The notes under the pieces: model-generated
The model's database searches: none
The model's input: the letters and a program-made list of their open reading frames with translations, nothing else
What the model was told of the DNA's origin: nothing
Shown: positions 25,518 to 33,393 of the stretch, in pieces
How the letters are laid out: each line of letters begins with the position of its first letter
How positions within the stretch are numbered: position 1 is the stretch's first letter
From: T3SED10-260 sp035363255
Lineage (GTDB): Bacteria > Caldisericota > Caldisericia > UBA6126
Length of the DNA: 64,000 bases
NCBI GenBank assembly: GCA_035363255.1
Contig: DAOSES010000001.1
Location: forward strand, 1 to 64,000
Direction: 5' to 3'
Made by a program: the position numbers and the translations under genes

Positions 25518-26824
25518 ATTTTCCCCAACCTTTTTTGAATAGCCAACCAACGTTCTTTAAAATAGCTTTCTTTTCCGCGATCCATAGGATGATATAGCGA
25601 TAAATCTTTTAAACGCTCAGGAAGATAGCTTGCCCTGGGCACTTCCTCTTTCTGATCAGGAGGGTAAACATAGTCTTTGCCGTAGCCAAACGACTTCATC
25701 AAGGGAGTAGGAGCGTTTCGGATATGTAGAGGAATCTCTTCACTGGGATAGCTTTCGGAGGCATGAATAGCTTTTTTAATAGCTTGGTAGGAAGAAATGC
25801 TCTTGGGAGCAAGGGCAAGATAAATAACTAATTCTGCTAAAATACAGTCACACTCAGGAAATCCAATTTGCTGACAGGACTGAAAAACATTGTTGGCAAG
25901 CACCAGAGCAAAGGGATCCGCCAATCCCACATCCTCAGAGGAAAAACGCAGTAGCCTTCGGGCGATATACAAGGGGTCTTCGCCTGCGCCAATCATACAG
26001 GCAAGATAGTAAAGAGCAGCGTCTGCATCAGAGCCTCTCAAGCTCTTGTGGAGGGCAGAAATGTAGTCATAATGCTGTTCCCCTTTTTTGTCGTATCTTG
26101 GGATTCGTTTTTGCAAAACTTCCTGCAGATAGGTTTCATCCACCAGAATGTTTTGATCTTCGTTGGCAATCATAACCACCATTTCCAGGACATTGAGAGC
26201 TCTTCGAGCATCCCCGCTGGCATATATCACCAAAGCATTTAATGCAGTATCTGTCCATTTCATTTGAAGGTTTCCCAAACCCTTTTTAGTGTCACTTAGT
26301 GCATGTTTGACGATGAGTAGGATATCTTCTTCGGACAATCCATCCAGCTTTAAAACCTTTAGTCGAGACAGTAAAGCACTGTTGAGCTCAAAGGAGGGAT
26401 TTTCGGTAGTTGCTCCAATCAGGATCAGATCCCCTTTTTCGATGTAGGGCAGAAAGGCGTCCTGTTGGAGCTTGTTGAAACGATGAATTTCGTCAACAAA
26501 TAGGATAATCCGTGTTTTTTTTGCGCTTACTTCCTTAAGCAGACTTTTGATTTCGGGAATCCCAGAAGTAACTGCACTAAATCGTACAAAAGGAAGAGCC
26601 GTATGCTGGGCAATCAAATTAGCAAGGGTGGTTTTGCCGGTACCAGGAGGACCCCAAAAGACAATCGAAGGAAAGCTCTGTTGTTTTAACATTTCGCTGA
26701 GGATTTTACCTTCCCCAAGGATATGGGACTGACCCACCACTTCTGTCAAAGTTTGGGGACGCATTCTCTCAGCCAGGGGCTCCCTGATTTTTGATATCGC
26801 TTCAGAAGCAAACAAAGAAGTCAT
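25514..26824 (-). CDS. rarA: Replication-associated recombination protein A (AAA+ ATPase)
   Basis: MgsA/RarA/WRNIP1-family clamp-loader-like ATPase that acts at stalled replication forks. 436 residues, normal length. MRPQTLTEVVGQ opens the AAA+ core; Walker A is GPPGTGKTTL, Walker B ILFVDEIHRF and sensor 1 GATTENPSFE. The C-terminal tetramerisation region includes GSDADAALYYLA and APKSISSYQAI. No good ribosome binding site precedes the ATG, which is 13 bases after the stop of a 59-residue membrane protein gene, so translation may be coupled. Confidence 0.95.
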   Translation of the reverse strand: MTSLFASEAISKIREPLAERMRPQTLTEVVGQSHILGEGKILSEMLKQQSFPSIVFWGPPGTGKTTLANLIAQHTALPFVRFSAVTSGIPEIKSLLKEVSAKKTRIILFVDEIHRFNKLQQDAFLPYIEKGDLILIGATTENPSFELNSALLSRLKVLKLDGLSEEDILLIVKHALSDTKKGLGNLQMKWTDTALNALVIYASGDARRALNVLEMVVMIANEDQNILVDETYLQEVLQKRIPRYDKKGEQHYDYISALHKSLRGSDADAALYYLACMIGAGEDPLYIARRLLRFSSEDVGLADPFALVLANNVFQSCQQIGFPECDCILAELVIYLALAPKSISSYQAIKKAIHASESYPSEEIPLHIRNAPTPLMKSFGYGKDYVYPPDQKEEVPRASYLPERLKDLSLYHPMDRGKESYFKERWLAIQKRLGKI

Positions 26825-26837
26825 GGATACGTTAGTT

Positions 26838-27017
26838 TTATCTTAAATGCTCTTTTTGTTTTGTTTTTTCGGCTTGCACCATTAGGTCAAGCATCTCGCG
26901 CAAACACTTTTCTATTCGTACCACTGCGATGAGCGCTTTAACGATGAGTACAAGTAAACTTGCCGCCATTACAAACATCGATACATAAAAAATAACAAAA
27001 ATCACCCAGTTCGACAT
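26838..27017 (-). CDS. 59-residue single-span membrane protein
   Basis: Encoded from ATG 27017 to TAA 26838, with AAAGGGAG upstream. It starts MSNWVIFVIFYVSMFVMAAS, spans one long hydrophobic segment (about 4-33) and ends in a charged helix with Arg, Glu and Lys. I recognise no family. It is the first gene after a promoter (27050-27078) and precedes rarA by 13 bases, so it belongs to the rarA-transglutaminase-queA transcription unit. A real gene is supported by ribosome site, promoter and spacing. Confidence 0.6.
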   Translation of the reverse strand: MSNWVIFVIFYVSMFVMAASLLVLIVKALIAVVRIEKCLREMLDLMVQAEKTKQKEHLR

Positions 27018-27049
27018 TTTCTCTCCCTTTCTACCTTGTCATGCTTACC

Positions 27050-27078
27050 ATTATATCGTGAAAATCAATAACTGCTAA
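27050..27078 (-). promoter_or_regulatory. Promoter for the small membrane protein-rarA-queA unit
   Basis: On the minus strand TTAGCA (27078-27073) and a perfect TATAAT (27055-27050) are separated by 17 bp. The predicted start is about 27 bases before the ATG at 27017. Confidence 0.6.
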
Positions 27079-27088
27079 GCCATGTGGT

Positions 27089-29719
27089 TTAGGGGATTAT
27101 TTCCAGTTCAAGGTTTTCATATCCGAGGAGTATGTCTTGCTGATACAAACTAAACTGCAGTTTTAGCTTGTTTTCGCTGAGGGGAGGGGGCAAGATCGAA
27201 GCATTGATTTGGAAGGCTAATTGTCCATGATAAGGCAAATCGGGCAAAGCTATCAAGACTTGTCCGACTTGCTTTTGATAATGAAAAAAAGGAAGTACCT
27301 TATTGATTTGAATGCTTTCAGGGTGCTGTAATTTCAAGCTAAGTTCATGCAAGGGGGTGTTTCCAGTATTAATCAAACACACTTTAACATAAATCGGGTC
27401 GTAATATTGTTGCTTCTTTTTTTGGGTTTTTACCTTCATGTTAATTGAACTTAGCTGATTTTCGGTTTTAAAACGCCAAAGATCCGAGGCGGTGGTCAAA
27501 TTGGCTTCATTGACAAGATGAACCATCCAATGATAATAGGTATCAGGCTGTAAAAGCATCGGAAGAGCTAAGTAGTTTTCTTCCATTACTTCACTTTCAT
27601 AGATAATTTGGAAATGTGAGTCATACAAAATAAATCGATATCGAGCAGGGATGGATGAAGGCTTCCATACAAAATCCACCCCAAGAGGCACTTCAGTTTT
27701 ATTGTTTTCTGGATAGAGCAATTCTGGTTTTTTAGCTTTGGGTACACACAAGATTTCTGAAAGAAAGCCATTGCTCTGTCCAGCTAAATGTTGTTGAAAG
27801 GCAGTAAGAGTTACTGGAAACTGGGTGGAGGTGGTGGTGCCTGCTACCCAAATATAGTTATCCGTTAGTGCGCAGATCGAGGTGATTTCATCAAAGCCCT
27901 CTCCTCCCCAATAGGTCGAAAACTCCAGCTCAGAAGTATCAAGGTTAAACTTAAACAAAAAACCATCCCCTGCTTCATTCTGGAAAGGAGGCAACAAATC
28001 AGTGTGGGGGAAAAGATCCTTTGAGTAGCTTAAACCAGCCAGATAGATTGAACGGTCGTTTTGAAGAAGCATGCTTCGCAAAAAGTCTTTATGATTTCCT
28101 GAAAAAAGATAGGTACTACCTTTGCTTTTCTTCAAGCTATCCCAAGAGCTAAGAAAAATAGCAGGGAAAACGCTTTCAGGAGAGACTTTTAAAATATCTG
28201 CAGAAAAATCGGAGGAAAAGGTGGTGCCTCCCAACCACAGTAATCCTTTGGAGTCAAGGCTTAATTCCGTCACTCTTTCCAATGAAGACCCCCCAAAGAT
28301 ATCACAAAGGTTTAGCTGATAGTTGTTGGGGTGAATCTCGAGCAAAAAAACGTCTCCTGAGAGTGTTCCTCCAAGGGATGTCTCTCTAAAACGGTTTAAA
28401 AAACTATTGGAGTATGTGATACCCGCAAGGAAAATTCTCTTATCTTCTCCAATGATTATAGCTTCAGCTTCATCATCTGAAAGACCGCCGATATAAGTTG
28501 AGTGCAATATATGGCTACCACGAGGGTTTAATTTTAGAAAAAAAACATCACTGGGTCCGTTTAAAAATCGTTGATGAGCTCCTGAGCTCACAGGGAAATC
28601 TTCAGATTTGGTGAATCCTGTGAGGACGATATTGCTTGCATCATCCAGTGCAATAGAGCTAGCTTGTTCATCTCCAGAGCCACCAATCAAAGTGGAAAAT
28701 AAGATTTCAGTCCCCCACTCATTGATCTTGAGACAAAAGATATCTTTCTTCCCCTTGTTTTGCTTTTGGTAGGCGTCGTTGGTGCATGGAAAATTTTCTG
28801 AATAGGTATAGCCAGTCAGGAAGACATCATACTTTTGATTTATTATCATATCTGCAGGGCGATCAATCATGGAACCCCCAATCAACACCGAAAATATAAG
28901 TTTTTTTGTGTTTAAATTCCACTTCATGAGAAAGATATCGCACCACCCATTCAAAGAGCTTGCTTTACCTGAAGAATACAGAGGGAAATCTACTGAATAG
29001 GTATAGCCAGTAACATAAAGGCTCTGATCTCTGCCTTGATGAATTTTAATCGTTTCATCGAGCACTGATCCACCAAAATAACTTGAGTAAAACAAGTTAC
29101 TATTTTCATAATCCTGGCTATGTCTCTTACGTGGAGCATGATCATTTTCTGATAGCTCTAACAAGAGGAGGGAGGATTCATTGGAATCAAGCTTGATCGT
29201 TCTCTTTGGGGTTTGTGAAGCTTCGGAAGTAAAAACAGCTATTTCAAGGGAAGAAGACACGATTTGGTCTTGTTTTTTTGTACCCACCAAACCTTTGGAA
29301 TTGATTTGATATTCGATACCCGCCCCATTAGATTTGTTTTGATGGAGCAATTTGGAAAAATGTCTTGCTTTTGTTTTCCACTGACCTGGGTTTTGACCAT
29401 AATAAAATGAGCTGGAAGAAGCAAGCTGCCCACTGGCAAGAATTTGAATGTCTGAAGCTTTAAGTTGATATTTTTCTTGATTGTGTGTAAGTTTATTAAG
29501 CACAACAAAACTCTCTTTTAAAAAAAAGATATGGTATGGCCCCATGGAAGTCATAAAACGTATCTGTGGGTTCCATTGTCCTATGTTTTCAGTAAAAAAG
29601 GCAAGGGGACTATTCTTGGGGTCGATTAGATCTGAATGAATGGGGGGTAAAAACTGATTTGGAGCATTCCATATCAAACACACTGAGAGCACGCCTGCCA
29701 AGAGCCTGCAGGTCTTCAT
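27089..29719 (-). CDS. Secreted SBBP beta-propeller repeat protein
   Basis: 876-residue exported protein. The start at 29719 has GGAGG eight bases upstream and gives a signal peptide. The first 180 residues hold the domain usually preceding SBBP repeats (ENIGQWNPQIRF). Then come six to eight SBBP repeats with the pattern STxIGGS-x-x-D-E-x-A-x-x-I-x-x-D-x-x-x-N-I-x-L-T-G-x-T-x-S-x-D-F-P, a propeller that covers about 190-640. A fibronectin III-like strand set (about 650-740) and a C-terminal beta domain follow. There is no catalytic motif and no C-terminal membrane anchor. A surface or extracellular binding role is inferred from the architecture. Confidence 0.8.
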   Translation of the reverse strand: MKTCRLLAGVLSVCLIWNAPNQFLPPIHSDLIDPKNSPLAFFTENIGQWNPQIRFMTSMGPYHIFFLKESFVVLNKLTHNQEKYQLKASDIQILASGQLASSSSFYYGQNPGQWKTKARHFSKLLHQNKSNGAGIEYQINSKGLVGTKKQDQIVSSSLEIAVFTSEASQTPKRTIKLDSNESSLLLLELSENDHAPRKRHSQDYENSNLFYSSYFGGSVLDETIKIHQGRDQSLYVTGYTYSVDFPLYSSGKASSLNGWCDIFLMKWNLNTKKLIFSVLIGGSMIDRPADMIINQKYDVFLTGYTYSENFPCTNDAYQKQNKGKKDIFCLKINEWGTEILFSTLIGGSGDEQASSIALDDASNIVLTGFTKSEDFPVSSGAHQRFLNGPSDVFFLKLNPRGSHILHSTYIGGLSDDEAEAIIIGEDKRIFLAGITYSNSFLNRFRETSLGGTLSGDVFLLEIHPNNYQLNLCDIFGGSSLERVTELSLDSKGLLWLGGTTFSSDFSADILKVSPESVFPAIFLSSWDSLKKSKGSTYLFSGNHKDFLRSMLLQNDRSIYLAGLSYSKDLFPHTDLLPPFQNEAGDGFLFKFNLDTSELEFSTYWGGEGFDEITSICALTDNYIWVAGTTTSTQFPVTLTAFQQHLAGQSNGFLSEILCVPKAKKPELLYPENNKTEVPLGVDFVWKPSSIPARYRFILYDSHFQIIYESEVMEENYLALPMLLQPDTYYHWMVHLVNEANLTTASDLWRFKTENQLSSINMKVKTQKKKQQYYDPIYVKVCLINTGNTPLHELSLKLQHPESIQINKVLPFFHYQKQVGQVLIALPDLPYHGQLAFQINASILPPPLSENKLKLQFSLYQQDILLGYENLELEIIP

Positions 29720-29854
29720 CCTGAGCCTCCGGGAACATAAACACAAAAAGGGTATACCAACATTGAAATTTTACCATAAGTTTGAGGATAAAGAAATTCA
29801 AGAATTGGGTATAAATACATTGAAAATAAAATAAATTTTTCAGGAGGATGTGAG

Positions 29855-30316
29855 ATGAATAATCGTGAAAAATTGAGTATACAAAGACAAGGAAGCCCTG
29901 TATTAGCAGTGCGAAGACCTTTTTCTCTGTTTAGTCATTTGATGGATGAATTTTTTGATGAAGTGGTTTTGCCTGGTTCCAATGAAACTTTTGGGATCCA
30001 ACCCAAGATCGATCTTATCGATAAAGAAAATCACTTTGTAGTCCAGGCAGAACTTCCTGGCGTGGACAAAAAAGACCTTGAGATCGATTTAAATGAAGAC
30101 TCTTTGATTCTGAAGGGCGAGAAAAAAATGTGCAACGAGCACAAAGAAGGTAAATACTATTATCGGGAAAGCTCTTATGGTAAGTTTATGCGCCAGATTC
30201 CTTTCCCCGAAAAGGTTAACACCGAGCAAGCCAAAGCCTCTTTCGACAATGGAATTCTAAAGATTGAGCTACCTAAAGCTGAGTTGATTAAATCTCGAAA
30301 ACTTGAGCTCGAGTAA
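29855..30316 (+). CDS. Small heat shock protein, Hsp20/alpha-crystallin family
   Basis: ATP-independent chaperone that holds unfolding proteins; 153 residues. The alpha-crystallin domain runs from about residue 45 (QPKIDLIDKENHFVVQAELPGV) to the conserved GILKIELPK near 135. AGGAGG precedes the ATG. No CIRCE repeat is visible upstream. A strong hairpin terminator follows 10 bases after the stop. Confidence 0.95.
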   Translation: MNNREKLSIQRQGSPVLAVRRPFSLFSHLMDEFFDEVVLPGSNETFGIQPKIDLIDKENHFVVQAELPGVDKKDLEIDLNEDSLILKGEKKMCNEHKEGKYYYRESSYGKFMRQIPFPEKVNTEQAKASFDNGILKIELPKAELIKSRKLELE

Positions 30317-30323
30317 TTAAGTT

Positions 30324-30362
30324 AAAAAAAAAGGGGGGAGGCAAAAGCCTCCCCCCTTTTTT
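30324..30362. terminator. Bidirectional terminator between hsp20 and pckA
   Basis: GGGGGGAGGC, loop AAAA, GCCTCCCCCC, with nine A before and six T after the stem. Works for hsp20 (+) and the PEP carboxykinase gene (-). Confidence 0.93.
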
Positions 30363-30376
30363 CGCTTCTTTAGGAA

Positions 30377-32029
30377 TTATTTAAGTTCGTTGATAAGCTC
30401 AATAAATACTGAGCTTGCTGAATCAGGAAGTTGATCAAAAGCTCCTTTGACTTCTTTTCTGCTTTGAATAAAAGCCAATCGATCTTTGAGTCGCTCGAAA
30501 AGTTGATGAGCATAAGTTTCATCATTCATCGGAGGCATATAAGCTTCCAGGTTCATGATAAAGAGCTTGCTGAAAGGTTTCCAGTTGATAAACTCAGCAT
30601 TACCATCCACAATCTGTTCAAGAATCGAAATGCTAAGCTCTTTGGGAATCTTTTTGTCCATAAAAAAACCTGTATTTAAGATATATGCTTTGACTCCGCG
30701 TTCAGCAAATAGTTTTTTGAACTTGGTATAATCATCTGCCAGGGGATAGGTGCGAAATGGATTGGCATAAGGTTCGATGACCAGAGCATTGGGATCTACT
30801 CCAGGAGCAAGTCTCTCTGCTGAAGTGCGTTTGGTAGCCAGGGTAGCTCCAAAGGCCGCTGCCAAATCTGCACCTTCGATTTTGACCACTGGGGGAAGCG
30901 TGGGATCTTTCATGAGCCAGAGGATGGCGTTAACTGGTTCTCCAAATTTATCTACTCGATTAGGGGACCAAAGTTTGGATTTGATAGCTCGTCCGTTTCC
31001 ATTGCGTAAATCCTCTGTAAGCAGAACTATCTGATTTTGATCATCCACCATTGCTCCACAATTTTGGACGCTAAGCAAGAATTGATTGTCGGGGGATGAA
31101 CAAGGATAATCTGAAGTTTTGTCAAAGTAGGATGGCTCCAGGGCTACCGAAGACCCATTTTCGGTAGAGATCACAAACGCATCATCATGCAAAACAGTAA
31201 CTTCATATTTACTTCCATGCTTGGCATGGGTGAGAGTGGATTTTCCAGAACCCGACAAGCCAAACACGCCTAAGACAAAACTACTTTTGTCTGGTTTGAT
31301 ATAACGCTTCTGACCTCCATGGCAGGAAGCAAAACCATTACGATTTGCCACTCCCCATGCGAGGGTCAGAGTACCTTTTTTAAATTCCCCAAAATATCTC
31401 ATCCCCAAAATTGCTGCACAGTTGTGGAGCGGATCAAAAAATGTGAGTCCCATAGGATATTTCTCGTCCTTCCAGTCGGGATCTGAGAATACAAAGATAT
31501 CGCTTTCCTGCATTTTTTTGGATTGGGCATACATGGTTTGATATTCCTGATTGATGTATTGAAAGTTGAGCATCCAGTTATACATAATGTTTTCATGGCT
31601 TTCTGGGATCAAAAGATGATTTTTGACCATGAAGTCAGGATGTAGACCAGTATAGGAAAGAGCATGATACATTTTGCGGTAGCGTGTTTGATAGATGGCT
31701 TCTCGTATAATGCTGGCAAATTCCTCGACATTTACTCCAGGTTCGCCTACAATTCTTCTGGCTGCAGCGCAACGTCCTGTAACTTCACCGTCATTAAACA
31801 GCAATACCTTGGTCCCCTGCTCAAGCCCAATTTTTTCGGGGCAAAACACCGATAAATCGGTGACAACTGTTCCAGGAGATTGGACTGCAAGGCGATAAGC
31901 CTGGCTTAGTGAAGACACAAGAGAAACATTGTTTCCATAAAAAGCGGATTCAATCGTTGTCTTGGAAATGGATAGCAGAGGATTTTTAGGATGAATATCA
32001 GATCTTGCCAATGAACCAATCGTTGCCAT
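30377..32029 (-). CDS. pckA: Phosphoenolpyruvate carboxykinase (ATP type, divergent)
   Basis: Interconverts oxaloacetate plus nucleotide with PEP, CO2 and the diphosphate. 550 residues from ATG 32029, which has GGAGGG eleven bases upstream. The P-loop is GLSGSGKST, the second metal loop is VLHDDAF, and the nucleotide-binding segments LTEDLRNGNGRAI and GATLATKRTSAERL are present. The P-loop and the HDDAF motif depart from the classical GLSGTGKTT and GDDEHGW forms, placing it in a divergent subgroup. Direction in vivo (gluconeogenic or PEP-consuming) is not clear; ppdK also lies in the window. Confidence 0.88.
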   Translation of the reverse strand: MATIGSLARSDIHPKNPLLSISKTTIESAFYGNNVSLVSSLSQAYRLAVQSPGTVVTDLSVFCPEKIGLEQGTKVLLFNDGEVTGRCAAARRIVGEPGVNVEEFASIIREAIYQTRYRKMYHALSYTGLHPDFMVKNHLLIPESHENIMYNWMLNFQYINQEYQTMYAQSKKMQESDIFVFSDPDWKDEKYPMGLTFFDPLHNCAAILGMRYFGEFKKGTLTLAWGVANRNGFASCHGGQKRYIKPDKSSFVLGVFGLSGSGKSTLTHAKHGSKYEVTVLHDDAFVISTENGSSVALEPSYFDKTSDYPCSSPDNQFLLSVQNCGAMVDDQNQIVLLTEDLRNGNGRAIKSKLWSPNRVDKFGEPVNAILWLMKDPTLPPVVKIEGADLAAAFGATLATKRTSAERLAPGVDPNALVIEPYANPFRTYPLADDYTKFKKLFAERGVKAYILNTGFFMDKKIPKELSISILEQIVDGNAEFINWKPFSKLFIMNLEAYMPPMNDETYAHQLFERLKDRLAFIQSRKEVKGAFDQLPDSASSVFIELINELK

Positions 32030-32081
32030 ATGCAATAATACCCTCCAATATTTATTGTCTGCATCTAACGCAAACAGGTAC

Positions 32082-32109
32082 ATTATATGAACTTGTTTCA
32101 TTTATCCAA
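32082..32109 (-). promoter_or_regulatory. Promoter of the PEP carboxykinase gene
   Basis: Minus strand TTGGAT (32109-32104), 16 bp, TATAAT (32087-32082). The predicted start is about 45 bases before ATG 32029. Confidence 0.55.
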
Positions 32110-32148
32110 TGTTTTTGTGACATAAAATGAAGCATTCCAAAAATAGCA

Positions 32149-32176
32149 TTGACAAAAAGCATTGACTTTTTATACT
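32149..32176 (+). promoter_or_regulatory. Promoter of tRNA-Asn
   Basis: TTGACA (32149-32154), 16 bp, TATACT (32171-32176), about 20 bases before the mature tRNA 5' end. Confidence 0.75.
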
Positions 32177-32202
32177 CATCTAAGGAATGTATGCAGATAC
32201 AC

Positions 32203-32274
32203 TCCCCGATAGCTCAATGGTAGAGCGGCTGGCTGTTAACCAGTAGGTTGGGGGTTCGAGCCCCTCTCGGGGAG
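32203..32274 (+). tRNA. tRNA-Asn (GTT)
   Basis: Full cloverleaf: acceptor TCCCCGA / TCGGGGA, D stem GCTC/GAGC, anticodon stem GCTGG/CCAGT around loop CTGTTAA (anticodon GTT), and T loop TTCGAGC. The 3' CCA is not encoded; a T run follows at once and may end the transcript or feed into the next gene. Confidence 0.95.
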
Positions 32275-32352
32275 CTTTTTTGTTTTTCCCGCTCGTTTCG
32301 TAGGCTCCATTAAATAAGCCGGACATTTCCTTTTCAAGTTTGAGGGGAGGTA

Positions 32353-33393
32353 ATGATGAAAACAAAAAACAAGTTCGGTGTTTTGTTCCTTTTGGCTTGT
32401 TGTTGCATCAGTATGATTTTTTCGTTGTCTTGCATCAAACAAAGCACCCAAAACCCCTTGCCCAAAAACCCTGTCACCGAAGCTCCGATAGTGCTTGATA
32501 CACCAAAACAACCCATTGAAGACATAAAAGAACATCCCTTGCAAAACACATTAGCCATGGGCAACACTCCAGGCAACCTTGCCAATGGAGGCAATTTTGC
32601 TGTTTCCAATGCTTGGTGGTATATGGGGCAAAGCTCCACAGAAAAAAAACTTATTCGCATGAAACCTGATGGCAGTCAAAAAACTACTTTGAGCGAAGAT
32701 CATGCTTATAATCTCAACGTGTTGGGTGACTGGATCTATTATCGCAATGGATCTGACAACAACAAACTTTATCGCATTAAAACAGATGGCAGTCAACGAG
32801 AAAAACTGAACAATGATTCTTGTTGGGATATTGTTGGCAACGAAACATACCTGGTTTATCGAAACAATCAAGATCAAGACCGCTTATACCTTATAAATCA
32901 TGATGGGAGTGGACGTAAGGTCTTGACCCAGGAAAGATCCAACAATTTTGTACTATATGGAAACTGGATCTACTACAGCGACAATTCCAACAAATATAAG
33001 ATGATGCGCATCCGACCCAATGGCAATGAAAATGAAATAGTCACTGAAGCCATGTCTGCCTATTACAATCTTCTTGAGCCCTGGATATATTTCTCCAATA
33101 TGAGCGATGAAAACAAGCTATACCGCATTCACCTTGAAAGTAGAAAAGTTGAGAAAATTCTCGATCAACAGGTCTGGGATTTGCATGTGGCTGAAGATGG
33201 TATTTTTTTTAGCAACTGGAGTGATGAGCAACGCTTGTATTTTGTACAAACTGATGGAAATGGCTTGAAAAAGCTAAGTTCTGAGGGAGTTTGGGGTATT
33301 CATCGCATGGGAGATTGGGTGTACTACAAAGACAATTCCAATCTATGGCATCGCGTAAAGAATGATGGTAGCCAGCATGAAGTCCTGCCCTGA
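32353..33393 (+). CDS. Lipoprotein with DUF5050-like propeller repeats
   Basis: 346-residue lipoprotein with GGGGAGG just before the ATG, a signal peptide and lipobox SLSC. The body is built from about six repeats of the form W-x-Y-Y-x-x-x-S-D-x-x-x-L-Y-R-I-x-x-D-G-S (DUF5050-type, a beta-propeller predicted from the spacing). Such domains are found in exported bacterial proteins of unknown function. It follows tRNA-Asn by 78 bases and overlaps the adenine deaminase gene. Confidence 0.82.
   Translation: MMKTKNKFGVLFLLACCCISMIFSLSCIKQSTQNPLPKNPVTEAPIVLDTPKQPIEDIKEHPLQNTLAMGNTPGNLANGGNFAVSNAWWYMGQSSTEKKLIRMKPDGSQKTTLSEDHAYNLNVLGDWIYYRNGSDNNKLYRIKTDGSQREKLNNDSCWDIVGNETYLVYRNNQDQDRLYLINHDGSGRKVLTQERSNNFVLYGNWIYYSDNSNKYKMMRIRPNGNENEIVTEAMSAYYNLLEPWIYFSNMSDENKLYRIHLESRKVEKILDQQVWDLHVAEDGIFFSNWSDEQRLYFVQTDGNGLKKLSSEGVWGIHRMGDWVYYKDNSNLWHRVKNDGSQHEVLP

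Noticed and set aside
29747..29854. CIRCE-type heat shock operator upstream of hsp20
   Set aside because: No TTAGCACTC-type inverted repeat is present.
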